From the NCBI GenBank assembly GCA_031278095.1, contig JAITLC010000011.1, positions 31,842-95,841 of the forward strand: a DNA stretch of 64,000 nt. The letters run 5' to 3'. Position numbers and translations under genes: made by a program. Each line of letters starts with the position of its first letter. The stretch's first letter is position 1. The DNA is from Treponema sp. (GTDB taxonomy: Bacteria > Spirochaetota > Spirochaetia > Treponematales > Breznakiellaceae). The notes below the pieces were generated by a model. The model saw only the letters and a program-made list of their open reading frames with translations. It ran no database searches and was not told where the DNA came from. Positions 53,529 to 62,074 of the stretch are shown in pieces.

Positions 53529-54322
53529 ATTCCCAAAGACTCAAGACCGTATTGATAAAGGGAGCGGGGGATCTCGCTTCCGGCACAGCCCTGCGCCTCC
53601 GCCACGCCGGTTTTGATATCGTGATGACCGAAGTTGAAAAGCCGCTTGCGGTGCGGAGGAGTGTCTGCTTTTCCGAAGCGGTCTACCAAAACCATGTGCA
53701 GGTCGAAGATTGTGAAGCGGTGCTGGTTGCAAATGCGGAAGAGGCCATCCGCGTTTCGGGAGAAGGAAGAATCGCCGTCCTTGTCGATCCTCAATGCAAT
53801 TGCAGGGATCAATTGAAGGTCCCGGTACTGATTGATGCGATCATGGCAAAACGCAATACCGGCACTTCCCGTAACGATGCCCACAGCGTTATTGCGCTGG
53901 GGCCGGGCTTTAACGCGGGAATAGATTGTCATGCCGTCATAGAAACCATGCGGGGGCATACACTCGGCCGGGTCATCACCAAAGGCGGCGCCCTCCCCAA
54001 TACCGGCGTCCCCGGCGAGATCGGCGGTTACAATGTCGAACGGCTTCTCCGTTCTCCTGCGGCGGGAATCTTCAGGGCCCTGGTTTCAATCGGGGATACG
54101 GTACAGGCCGGGGATACGGTTGGGGAAGTTGCGGGACTGTCCATGCAGGCCGGCATTGACGGTGTAGTCCGGGGAATTCTTCCCTCCGGAATTGAAGTTT
54201 TTAAGGGAATGAAGGCCGGGGATATCGATCCCCGCTGCAAACGGGAACACTGCTTCACCGTTTCCGACAAGGCGCTTGCCGTTGCCGGCGGTGTGCTGGA
54301 AGCAATACTGTACTTTTCGTGA
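53525..54322 (+). CDS. yqeB: YqeB, selenium-dependent hydroxylase maturation protein
   Basis: A 265-residue protein with the Rossmann-like GAGDLASGTALRLRHAGFD near the N-terminus, as in XdhC-related factors. YqeB is a defining marker of selenium-dependent molybdenum hydroxylase loci and is probably needed to insert labile selenium into the Mo centre. I prefer the TTG at 53525, which overlaps the ssnA stop and has GGAG 5-6 nt upstream; a GTG at 53513 is possible. It ends the rightward operon. A Cys/His-rich open frame overlaps its 3' end on the other strand. Confidence 0.88.
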   Translation: MNSQRLKTVLIKGAGDLASGTALRLRHAGFDIVMTEVEKPLAVRRSVCFSEAVYQNHVQVEDCEAVLVANAEEAIRVSGEGRIAVLVDPQCNCRDQLKVPVLIDAIMAKRNTGTSRNDAHSVIALGPGFNAGIDCHAVIETMRGHTLGRVITKGGALPNTGVPGEIGGYNVERLLRSPAAGIFRALVSIGDTVQAGDTVGEVAGLSMQAGIDGVVRGILPSGIEVFKGMKAGDIDPRCKREHCFTVSDKALAVAGGVLEAILYFS

Positions 54323-54480
54323 TGCCCTGCGGGACTGTATTTGCAGCTCATGTCTGAAACCGTGGAGCCGCAATAGGCGCACTTGTTGGCTCCGTGTCCG
54401 TGGATATGCACCCCGGCAGGGGTTTGAAGACAGCCGGGCCCGTAAGATGAGGAACCGCAGTGTGTGTATTTTGTAGCCAT
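54028..54480 (-). CDS. Small Cys/His-rich protein with an internal duplication (candidate)
   Basis: The first ~58 residues (54307-54480) form a compact metal-binding-like unit made of two copies of CGS-x6-C-x3-PAG-x-H: CGSSSYGPGCLQTPAGVH and CGSTVSDMSCKYSPAGHH. It lies almost wholly in the gap after yqeB. The open frame continues to 54028, antisense to the yqeB 3' end, without similar character, so either the natural stop is lost or the protein is longer than needed. Zinc binding is plausible. No Shine-Dalgarno sequence is certain, and the function is unknown. Confidence 0.45.
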   Translation of the reverse strand: MATKYTHCGSSSYGPGCLQTPAGVHIHGHGANKCAYCGSTVSDMSCKYSPAGHHEKYSIASSTPPATASALSETVKQCSRLQRGSISPAFIPLKTSIPEGRIPRTTPSMPACMDSPATSPTVSPACTVSPIETRALKIPAAGERRSRSTL

Positions 54481-54618
54481 ATAATTCTTCTGAAATCTGA
54501 ATAGTTTTTCCCACCGGGGCTATCCTGAATTCCAGAACAATCCCGGCTTACTACGATCATCGTTTTTTACCATTTTTTATAGACAAGCGAGGCGGTGTTA
54601 CCCTAAAATAACGGTATC

Positions 54619-55041
54619 ATGGAGAGAAATCTGGAAAAGATACGGCATTTTTTCAAGGCCGACCGCTGGGCTTCCGCCGCGGGGATCGTCATCGACTCAG
54701 CAAACGATGAAACGGTGCAGTGCAGCATGGAGATTCAGGACATTCACCGGAATGCGGGCGGCGCCGTTCAGGGCGGGGCAATCTTCACCCTGGCCGACCT
54801 TGCCTTTGCCGTCCACTGTAACCTTGAACTGGCCGCCGGGGAGGATCGCGGTATCACCGTGGGGCAGTCCTGCAGCATCTCTTTTTTGAAGAGCAGCAGG
54901 GGGACGCGCCTTATAGCCTGTTCCCGCTGCCTTTCACGGGGGAAGAGCATATCGGTTTATCGCATCAGCATTAGCGATGATCTGGGGACTCCAATCGCGG
55001 AGATGCTCGGTAACGGTTTCAGCACCGTAAAAAAAGGCTAG
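54619..55041 (+). CDS. PaaI-type hotdog thioesterase
   Basis: A 140-residue hotdog-fold protein. The IHRNAGGAVQGGAIFTLADLAFAV region is the family signature, with asparagine and the following helix forming the acyl-CoA site. Such enzymes hydrolyse acyl- or aryl-CoA esters to prevent CoA trapping. No partner gene indicates its substrate. It is followed directly by a 13-bp stem-loop, probably its terminator. Confidence 0.82.
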   Translation: MERNLEKIRHFFKADRWASAAGIVIDSANDETVQCSMEIQDIHRNAGGAVQGGAIFTLADLAFAVHCNLELAAGEDRGITVGQSCSISFLKSSRGTRLIACSRCLSRGKSISVYRISISDDLGTPIAEMLGNGFSTVKKG

Positions 55042-55045
55042 GGAA

Positions 55046-55079
55046 GTACTGATTTATTTAATCGAGAATAAATCAGTGC
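55046..55079. terminator. Stem-loop after the thioesterase gene
   Basis: GTACTGATTTATT (55046-55058) pairs with AATAAATCAGTGC (55067-55079) with one G-U. It begins 5 nt after the thioesterase stop and could stop transcription from both sides. It is AT-rich and lacks a strong T-run. Confidence 0.5.
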
Positions 55080-55170
55080 TACTTTAATGCGGTATGTGCG
55101 CAATGAAACGAGTACACACACAGGAAAAAGGATAACGCTCCTTCCTCAAGCCGCCGGTTTTGCCGGTGGT

Positions 55171-56370
55171 CTATGATCCGGCCCGTACCATCTCAATGGC
55201 GTCGTGGGGGCAGAGTTGGGCGCAAAGGCCGCAGCCTTCACAGTTTTCAGCAATCGTGATTGTTTTTAACGCACCGTATTGAATACGCTCGCAGAAGGCT
55301 TGGCCATTAGCATGTCCGCTATTATGTGCACAATAATAACAGTCTCCCGGATGTTTTCCGATTATGCATTTTTCAATATTCCACTGAGCTTTCATCTGTG
55401 TACGATATGTAACGGCCTTTTTAAGCGGTTCATACAGGTTTCGTCCCGTCTCCTTTATCTTCTCCGGAGTTGTAAGGCCTGCTTTTTCAAACAATTCGTC
55501 TGTTCTATTGTTCAATTCTTTGATGTGTTCGAATCCATGCAGAATAAACTCGGTGGCGATTTGTACTGTTTCAGCGCCAAGGAACAAAAGTCCGGCTATA
55601 TCCTCGGCCGTTTTAACGCCGCCGCCGGCGCATACCTTAAAACCTTCCCGGCAGAGTACCTGAGTATAATACCGGGTGATGGGCAGCATGAAGCTGCCGA
55701 AAAGAGATAAGCCGGGACCTAAAAGAGTTTTGTTAACTAATGGCTGACATTCGGGCGTAAAACATAAGGGCGCCGGGGACTTAATAGAGTCTAAAAGTGA
55801 CACGTATGTGACACCGGCTTTTTTCAGTAAATACGCTGCGTACTCCGCAGGAAGACCAATGTTCAGTTTTGGCATCACCGGAACTCTAGTGTGGGTAATA
55901 ATCTCTTTCAGGAGGCCGGTGAATTTCGCTTCGAAGTCAGGAATTGTCAACAGATTTTCGATGTAGAAAAGGTCAAGCTGGATTGCGTCGGCACCGGCTT
56001 CTTCCATTGCCTGACAGCCGGCGAGCCATTTTTCAGGATTCAGTTCCAATTCGGTAACACTGGTAATAACCGGCATGTAGCCAAACAAAGACGATTTGGG
56101 GTAATTTTTAAGCTCTTTAAGCCCTTCGTCCAGGGACATAATTTCCCGGTTGAAGGAAGACTTGGCCCAGAAACCGTACTTGTCGATAAGACAGTGCCTG
56201 CCATCATTGGTTTGGCAGGGGTCCATACGTGCGGATGAGGCGGTTTTCATAATTACTGCCGCCGCACCGTTTGCGTAACACCCAACCATACCCGCCGCAC
56301 TTTCTGTAGCCGGACAGGAAGCGACAATAATTTGCCCCCTGAGATCGTAACCCAAAAAGTTTGTTTTTAT
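55171..56370 (-). CDS. PreA-like dihydropyrimidine dehydrogenase/DHODH-family flavoprotein with C-terminal ferredoxin
   Basis: About 399 residues. Residues 1-310 are an FMN-binding dihydroorotate/dihydropyrimidine dehydrogenase barrel (NFLGYDLRGQIIVASCPA; LFYIENLL; PKLNIG; CAGGGVKTAEDI). The C-terminus has additional cysteines and one 4Fe-4S motif, CEGCGLCAQLCP. It probably reduces a pyrimidine-like or related ring. Odd point: the conserved N-terminus continues upstream of the first standard start (TTG at 56355), and the only codon well placed after GGAGG is ATA at 56370, so I mark that as the likely start. It is the last gene of a leftward operon with two radical SAM enzymes. Confidence 0.75.
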   Translation of the reverse strand: MKTNFLGYDLRGQIIVASCPATESAAGMVGCYANGAAAVIMKTASSARMDPCQTNDGRHCLIDKYGFWAKSSFNREIMSLDEGLKELKNYPKSSLFGYMPVITSVTELELNPEKWLAGCQAMEEAGADAIQLDLFYIENLLTIPDFEAKFTGLLKEIITHTRVPVMPKLNIGLPAEYAAYLLKKAGVTYVSLLDSIKSPAPLCFTPECQPLVNKTLLGPGLSLFGSFMLPITRYYTQVLCREGFKVCAGGGVKTAEDIAGLLFLGAETVQIATEFILHGFEHIKELNNRTDELFEKAGLTTPEKIKETGRNLYEPLKKAVTYRTQMKAQWNIEKCIIGKHPGDCYYCAHNSGHANGQAFCERIQYGALKTITIAENCEGCGLCAQLCPHDAIEMVRAGS

Positions 56371-56381
56371 GATTTCCTCCG

Positions 56382-57206
56382 CTATGGTTTTTTTATTTTC
56401 CCGTGAAAGAAATAGAGTTTATATTTTTTCCCTTTCAAAAACTTCTCAATAGCCTTAGCCTCATTTGTCCAGTATATGCGAAATGCTTCTTTGGAATTAT
56501 AGACATCTTCAAAGTCTCTGTATTTTTCAGGGAACTTCTTCCTGATAAGATCAAGAACACGCTTTTTGTATCCTCCCCGCAGGTTAAGATTTTCTAAGCA
56601 TATTTCACGGGCATATTTTTTTGCTTCGGTTGCCACCGCCCTCCAGTCAGAAAATAAAGGGAAAATTGGTGAAATAAACGCGTACACGGCAATTCCTGCT
56701 TCGCTAAGGATACGCATTGTATCCAATCGTTCTTGCGGGGATGGGGCATGGCGTTCAATACTGCGGGCGAAGTCAGCGTCCGTTGTGGAAATAGAAATGC
56801 CCACTCTGACATTAGGTATCTGAGTAAGCAAATCAATATCCCGTTTTACCAGCGCGGACTTGGTAAGTATCTCGACTTTTATTTTTGTCTTGTTTCCCGC
56901 AAAATATTTGAGCAGCTCCCGGGTTTTTTGGTATTTTTTTTCGAGAGGGTTGTAGGGGTCTGTGGCGGAACCAAAGAGGATGCACCGCCCTTCTAAATTT
57001 TGCGGCCTGGGCAGGGGATAACCTTCCTTAATGTCCATAAAATCTCCCCACTTTTCATTCCCATGGCCTGTAAAGCGGGACATGAACTCGGCGTAGCAGT
57101 AGACGCATCCGTGGTTGCACCCTATATAGGGATTGATAACATAGTCCGCATCGGGGAGTTTTGATTTGGTAATGATGCTTTTAGCTTCAACATGGTTAAT
57201 AATCAT
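56382..57206 (-). CDS. Radical SAM protein (SPL/Rv2578c-like family)
   Basis: A 274-residue radical SAM enzyme. The cluster ligands Cys30, Cys34 and Cys37 are in CNHGCVYCYA, and FGSATDPYNPLEKKYQKTRE and SISTTDADFARSIE fit the spore-photoproduct-lyase-related family found widely in bacteria with unknown substrates. Overlaps the start region of the membrane protein upstream by 4 nt (57203-57206). Its stop lies 11 nt before the PreA-like gene's inferred start. Function unknown; context suggests modification or repair of a nucleoside, or a small-molecule pathway. Confidence 0.8.
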   Translation of the reverse strand: MIINHVEAKSIITKSKLPDADYVINPYIGCNHGCVYCYAEFMSRFTGHGNEKWGDFMDIKEGYPLPRPQNLEGRCILFGSATDPYNPLEKKYQKTRELLKYFAGNKTKIKVEILTKSALVKRDIDLLTQIPNVRVGISISTTDADFARSIERHAPSPQERLDTMRILSEAGIAVYAFISPIFPLFSDWRAVATEAKKYAREICLENLNLRGGYKKRVLDLIRKKFPEKYRDFEDVYNSKEAFRIYWTNEAKAIEKFLKGKKYKLYFFHGKIKKP

Positions 57207-58240
57207 AGATCCTCCTTATTGATGGCAACAGCCATTTTCGCCATACAAGCGATGGCTGCCAGGACAAAGACAGCGGCAAAAAGTGAACTGATTTTGAGAT
57301 CTCCGCATATAATAAAAAGTATCAGGCAGGAAGCGACTCCCAAAGCATGACCGAGATTCTCGGAGAAGTTCTGAGCATCTTCATTGTAGATACCCCAATT
57401 TTTTCCGAGACCTCCTATACAAAATTCGGTAGTTCCTCCAATACCGGTCAGAAGATAGAGAACGATCTTCAGCGGCAGCGATGGCGCAAGATAAAGGCCT
57501 GTGAGAATAAGAACCAGCAGTGAATGACCAAAAAAAAAGACTTTGCGGAGATCTTTCACCTTCCTGTAGAGGAGGGGACTCAAAAGATATACGATCCAGC
57601 TCAGGAGGAAAGCGAAAATCGCAGCGGCCTTTCCTCCCCGTTCAAAGGCGACGATAAGGGCAGCGTAACAGTAAACAAAGTAATGCATCTGATGAAAAAC
57701 CATAACGATATTAAGACCGTTAACACGGGGCAGAATGAAGCGGGCTTTTATGGCAGGAACACGGCGCAGTACAATGAAGGCAAACAGAACGGTGAGAACC
57801 GTTGCCGCCATGATCAAATTTGGCGTACAGAAAAAACCCAGGGCAAAACCCGCAATTCGTGCACCCCGCTTAAGCATTTTGGGGGCGCCGCTTTTCATAA
57901 CGCTTCTGGCGGACTGTATACATGCTGAGACAGAAACCGTTCCCAGGAGGCTCGCCGCCAGGACTGTGGCGGGAGGCAGGGGCAGCAGGACAAATGTAAA
58001 ACAAAAAGCGCCCAGGAGCCCTGAAGCGATAACCACGGACTTGGGTAATTCCAGAGGACGGGGGACAAGGTTCCCTATCTGGTAACAGAGGGCGCAGGCG
58101 AGAGCCCGTATTATGGTGGATGTTACCACCTGTGTCGCCTCCGGCGCGGCTGCCCGGGTGAAGAGCGAAGTAAGCCCCATCATGAGCGATCCTGTCTCAA
58201 AAAAGCCTGAGAGAAAACTTAAGGCATAGAAGAGGGCCAT
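57203..58240 (-). CDS. Multi-pass membrane transporter (MFS-like)
   Basis: A 345-residue, very hydrophobic protein with about 10-11 membrane segments and short charged loops (such as RKVKDLRK and SARSVMKSG). It resembles a short major-facilitator-type exporter but lacks a clear diagnostic motif. It sits between two radical SAM genes with overlaps at both ends, so exporting or importing the pathway's compound is plausible. Not assigned to a named family. Confidence 0.6.
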   Translation of the reverse strand: MALFYALSFLSGFFETGSLMMGLTSLFTRAAAPEATQVVTSTIIRALACALCYQIGNLVPRPLELPKSVVIASGLLGAFCFTFVLLPLPPATVLAASLLGTVSVSACIQSARSVMKSGAPKMLKRGARIAGFALGFFCTPNLIMAATVLTVLFAFIVLRRVPAIKARFILPRVNGLNIVMVFHQMHYFVYCYAALIVAFERGGKAAAIFAFLLSWIVYLLSPLLYRKVKDLRKVFFFGHSLLVLILTGLYLAPSLPLKIVLYLLTGIGGTTEFCIGGLGKNWGIYNEDAQNFSENLGHALGVASCLILFIICGDLKISSLFAAVFVLAAIACMAKMAVAINKEDL

Positions 58241-59208
58241 TATACTGTTTCCTTATAATTGAAGGACTCACTTGTTTCGGGTTTATGAGCGGGAACATCC
58301 CCTATGGCACAATTACCGCAGTAGTCCAACCAATAGCGGGTCCTGGAACCGGAAAGTATCTTCCCGATACTCTCTTCCGTCAGGTTTCCCAAGTAGAATT
58401 TATCGTCGAGGAACCTGCCTGCCATATCAAGGCCCCAGAAACATGAAGTGACCCTGCCATCGGGCAATATGCCGATGGAGTGCTTAACGCAACGGCAAGT
58501 CCCCGGTTTTTCCGAACCGGGCATCAGGTAGTGGATATCGATCTTCGGTTTGCGGATAGAGGAGTTCGCCGCGTCCATTGCCATGATCTTCGCTACTATT
58601 CCCCGGCAGTCATCATCGGAAAGTTCAAGCTCCGGGTATGAGACACCTCTGCCGGAAGGAAAGAATTTGAGTATACTCCAGTTATTGATACCGGCTTCGC
58701 AGATCCATGCGTAGAGTTCTTCCAGGAGGCCGTTCTTCCTGTGCTCGGTAGTGGTTACGGTTTGGAGACCTGTTTCGATTCCTGCTGCAAGCAGGATCGC
58801 AGCGGCTTTGGCGGCGGTTTTGTGATAGGCTTTGGGGCGCCAGGGGAAATCACGGTCAGGGTGGGTATCCATAGTCATTTCCACATCGGAAACCAAATGC
58901 CTGAGCCGGCGGGAAAGCTTGTCGTCTATGTATGCGCCGGAGCAGGAAATACCAAGGTTCTCCCGGCCCAGATTTGCGGAAAGCCGCTCTATCAAAGGGA
59001 GATGATCCTTTCTGTTAAACATGACTTCTCCGCCTGAGAGATCGACCCTGTACCCGCAGGATCCAAGCTGATCGGCCACACGGAATTTCTCTTCCAGGGA
59101 CATCTCGGGAAGGCAATTTTTGGGCCCCGAGTCCATGCAGCAGAACTTGCAAGTCCAGGGGCATTTGCCGGTGACGTTCCAAATAACCGAAAGCTTTTTT
59201 GCCGGCAT
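58240..59208 (-). CDS. Radical SAM protein with SPASM-like C-terminus
   Basis: A 322-residue radical SAM enzyme. Cys16, Cys20 and Cys23 (CPWTCKFCC) form the cluster site, followed by a VDLSGGEVMF motif. The C-terminal region has an extra cysteine set: CRCVKHSIGILPDGRVTSC and YCGNC, like SPASM/Twitch domains of peptide-modifying enzymes and some cofactor maturases. AAGGAG lies 6 nt before the ATG at 59208. The small gene upstream (59300-59638) is in the same direction. Whether the substrate is a peptide is unknown. Confidence 0.8.
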   Translation of the reverse strand: MPAKKLSVIWNVTGKCPWTCKFCCMDSGPKNCLPEMSLEEKFRVADQLGSCGYRVDLSGGEVMFNRKDHLPLIERLSANLGRENLGISCSGAYIDDKLSRRLRHLVSDVEMTMDTHPDRDFPWRPKAYHKTAAKAAAILLAAGIETGLQTVTTTEHRKNGLLEELYAWICEAGINNWSILKFFPSGRGVSYPELELSDDDCRGIVAKIMAMDAANSSIRKPKIDIHYLMPGSEKPGTCRCVKHSIGILPDGRVTSCFWGLDMAGRFLDDKFYLGNLTEESIGKILSGSRTRYWLDYCGNCAIGDVPAHKPETSESFNYKETV

Positions 59209-59299
59209 GACGTTCTCCTTTGGGTCGATGGAAAGTTCCGCCCCTGTCTATCTATGGTCAAAGATCCCCGGATTTTTTTCGGAATTTGTCTTTTTTTGA

Positions 59300-59638
59300 C
59301 TAATTTTTAGTACGGTTCCCGCCTTCAATCTTTACAAGTTCTTCAACGGTGGTTACTTCAAACTTTTCGCTCAAACAGAATGGGCTTTGGAAGAGAGGCG
59401 TCTCCACGGAAGAGATCCCGCCTGTGTTTTTTCTGATGAGGCAATAGAAAGTATAGTTTTGCCCGGATGTCTTAACACCGATAGCCAGGGGGGAAAGATC
59501 CATAGGGTCATTAAAAATGAAACGAAATGCAAGACAATTGACCTCCAAACTGCCTTCTATGTATAATTTTCCGTGGATGTTTCCGTTGTCTATCGGGAAG
59601 TGTCTGGGGATGAGTGGGTAGGTTTCAATAGTTTCCAT
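59300..59638 (-). CDS. Small protein of unknown function
   Basis: A 112-residue soluble protein with no family I recognise. It has no signal peptide, no cysteine motif and a beta-rich composition (IHGKLYIEGSLEVNCLAFRF; YTFYCLIRK). I start at the ATG at 59638, after AAAGGAG 5 nt upstream. It leads the leftward group with the radical SAM enzyme 91 nt away, and faces away from the STAND-linked cassette, so it could belong to either system. A precursor-peptide role for the radical SAM enzyme is not supported by its composition. Confidence 0.5.
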   Translation of the reverse strand: METIETYPLIPRHFPIDNGNIHGKLYIEGSLEVNCLAFRFIFNDPMDLSPLAIGVKTSGQNYTFYCLIRKNTGGISSVETPLFQSPFCLSEKFEVTTVEELVKIEGGNRTKN

Positions 59639-59754
59639 TTTTACTCCTTTCATACTTTGAACTTTGAGAGTCGCTCTTATAAAAACTGTCAAATTGGAAT
59701 ACATTTTTTAGAAAAATTATCGCTTTTTTTGGCATTAAAAGTTCAGGAGGATCT

Positions 59755-61299
59755 ATGAACGCAATGGCTGTTGCAAGGGAGCTCAGTTCGATGGAATTCG
59801 CCCGGATTCTTTCAGTCTATTTTAGGGGTCTTTTTTTTAAGCCTCCGGCCTTCGAGACCGAAGGGTTACATCCCGGCATGGGGAATTATCCGTTGGAAAA
59901 AGAGCTATTTATTCCCTACCTCAAGGAAAAAGGAGTTATAGATCTGCGTAAAATGGCCTTCGGGAAGCCCTTCGGCGGTCTCTTTCCCCTGGATGCCAGG
60001 ACGAAAGATGCCGATGAAGAATTCTGGCCGGATCTTGAAAAGAGCGTTCGCAGATCAAAGAAGACAGGCGGCTTTATCAGGGTCTTCGTTGAAAAACAAG
60101 ACGGTCATTTTATTAGCAGGACGAAGGCGTTCCTGCCGGGCATCGCAGAGGACGGAGATTTTTCGATACCCGAAGATTTTTTTATCTACCTTGCCGGCAG
60201 TGAGGTATTTCTTTACGCCAAGAGGGATGAAAAGAACAATATTCGGAATCTCCGCTGGGATTTTGACCGCCTTGAGCCGCCCCTGGTTCATGCGTTAAGG
60301 CTGCACAAACGGGCCATTTCCGTTTACGATGCGTATGAATGGTACGGTGAAAAAACGTACACGTCTTTGGCTATCGGGGCGGCCGAATTTCCCGGGGAAA
60401 AATGTCTCCATCTCCTCATACAAAAAGGTAACGAACGCTGCGTTGATGAGGTTATCAAAGCCTATCGGAATTACATTGAGCAAAAGTACCACAAGAAAAC
60501 ACCCCCCACAGGCAAACTGTTTCTTGCGATCTGCCAGATGCTTGAAACACCCCATGGCAGGATCAAAACCATTGATGAGATCAAGAAGATGGTTTTTGGC
60601 AGCATGAAGCGGCGGAAAAATGACGATGGCCCCCTGTCGCCTCAGGATATTCAAAACATTAAAAATGCCGCCGGGGATATAGCCGTATATCTTGATGAAG
60701 ACGAGCGGGAAGATCTGGAGGCCGCCATGAGAGAGGGGATACCGAAAACCGCCGGAGAGCTTCAAAGGCTGTTTTCCAATCCTTCGATAAAATCCGCAAT
60801 TGACGTTAAACGCCTTGCCACTATCGAAGAAGTTTTCCATAAAATAGAAAGGGATCTTTCCCTTGACGCTTTTCCGGCCGGCGGAGAGGGGCCCGATCTT
60901 TACGGGATGCTGGAAGATGAAAGGCAGCCCCTTCCCGAAACAGAGTTTTTGGAAAACTGGCGAAGCGGGATCGCGACGCGGTTTCTGGAAAATGATTTTA
61001 AGGCCCTCTGCCTTGAGAGCATTGCCGCCGAGTTTGAGGGTGAAGAGGATTTTACCGGGTATCTGCGGCAAAAAACCTGGAAGGAACTAGCGGAACTGCT
61101 CCTGCCCTATGCCTCACATTCGCCCAATACAGAGAGCGCTTTGTACCGGGACTATTGCAGGATACGAAGTATACCGGATCTCCACCGTGAAGAGAGAGGA
61201 AAACTCCATACCAGATTTGCCAAAAAAATCAGAAGCGTCTTTGACTATGTAAAAAAAGAAGCCGGAAACGACGTTAAGGAGGCATGGGATGAGCAATAA
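59755..61299 (+). CDS. Unrecognised protein, first gene of STAND-linked cassette
   Basis: A 514-residue soluble protein with no domain I can name. It is rich in charged helices, with repeated acidic-basic segments (DEDEREDLEAAMREGIPK; ELQRLFSNP), and has no signal peptide or membrane helix. AGGAGG lies 4 nt before the ATG at 59755. It overlaps the next gene by 11 nt, and that gene overlaps the STAND NTPase by 4 nt, so the three are translationally coupled. In conflict systems such partners commonly sense or execute, but nothing in this sequence decides that. Confidence 0.6.
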   Translation: MNAMAVARELSSMEFARILSVYFRGLFFKPPAFETEGLHPGMGNYPLEKELFIPYLKEKGVIDLRKMAFGKPFGGLFPLDARTKDADEEFWPDLEKSVRRSKKTGGFIRVFVEKQDGHFISRTKAFLPGIAEDGDFSIPEDFFIYLAGSEVFLYAKRDEKNNIRNLRWDFDRLEPPLVHALRLHKRAISVYDAYEWYGEKTYTSLAIGAAEFPGEKCLHLLIQKGNERCVDEVIKAYRNYIEQKYHKKTPPTGKLFLAICQMLETPHGRIKTIDEIKKMVFGSMKRRKNDDGPLSPQDIQNIKNAAGDIAVYLDEDEREDLEAAMREGIPKTAGELQRLFSNPSIKSAIDVKRLATIEEVFHKIERDLSLDAFPAGGEGPDLYGMLEDERQPLPETEFLENWRSGIATRFLENDFKALCLESIAAEFEGEEDFTGYLRQKTWKELAELLLPYASHSPNTESALYRDYCRIRSIPDLHREERGKLHTRFAKKIRSVFDYVKKEAGNDVKEAWDEQ

Positions 61300-62074
61300 A
61301 TTCGAAGGCGCCGATTTTCTTGATTCCCTGTTGCTCCGTTTTCATATTACACTGAAGGATATCGCCGATTGTGACAGTGTCCATCACGGTGAAATTGAGA
61401 ATATGGAAAGCATCTTTGATATTGAAAGCGCCGAGGATGCCCGGTGTATCCTCACCGTGCCCAGGCTCCTGGACCCCCTGGCAGCGGATGACATAATCGC
61501 GTATCTGCGGGACGAGGAAAAAGGAAACCCGGCCATGGAAACGGCTGAAGACGATTTTGAGACGTACAAAATATTGCTGGCCGCAGCCTTTGTGTTTAAC
61601 CCCGCTTTCTTCGCTGCCGCATGGAACTGGTGTGCCGCGGTAAGACAAGAGCTGCAGAAACAAAAGAAGGGATCGGTTGAGATTGTCATTTTTGGGGAAC
61701 CGTATTTTGAGTCCGGCGGAGATCCCTTCATTGAATACCAGGCCGCTTCCGGAGCGGAGCCCGTCTGGAGGGACTTTGGCGAGTATAAGGCGCCTCATCT
61801 GGGCCTTATTAAAGTCTTCTGCCTGGACACGGGAACTTTTCACTACTTTATGTTTACTTTTTATCCTGAGGCGCCTGTACCCGAATATCTTCTTCAGCCT
61901 TATAAGATAGAAGTGGAATTTGTTACCCGGGACAATGTGAGCCATACCTTGAGCGCCATCAGCGAATGGGGTGGATCCGGCAAGATGGAATCCGGGCCCA
62001 GTGAAAATGTAGACTATAGTCCGGGGCTTACAATTAAAAAGATATGGATTGGGCCGTTGGGGGAATTATCGTGA
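61289..62074 (+). CDS. Unrecognised protein, second gene of STAND-linked cassette
   Basis: A 261-residue soluble protein. The first half is acidic (EIENMESIFDIESAEDA). The second half looks beta-rich (IEVEFVTRDNVSHTL; IKKIWIGPLG), as in a small sandwich domain. No catalytic motif was recognised. AAGGAGG lies 6 nt before the ATG at 61289. The gene overlaps both neighbours, 11 nt upstream and 4 nt (GTGA) downstream, which argues that its product works in a complex with theirs. Confidence 0.6.
   Translation: MSNKFEGADFLDSLLLRFHITLKDIADCDSVHHGEIENMESIFDIESAEDARCILTVPRLLDPLAADDIIAYLRDEEKGNPAMETAEDDFETYKILLAAAFVFNPAFFAAAWNWCAAVRQELQKQKKGSVEIVIFGEPYFESGGDPFIEYQAASGAEPVWRDFGEYKAPHLGLIKVFCLDTGTFHYFMFTFYPEAPVPEYLLQPYKIEVEFVTRDNVSHTLSAISEWGGSGKMESGPSENVDYSPGLTIKKIWIGPLGELS

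Noticed and set aside
59300..59638. Precursor peptide for the adjacent radical SAM enzyme
   Set aside because: At 112 residues with an even composition and no Cys/Gly-rich core or leader cleavage motif, it does not look like a RiPP precursor.
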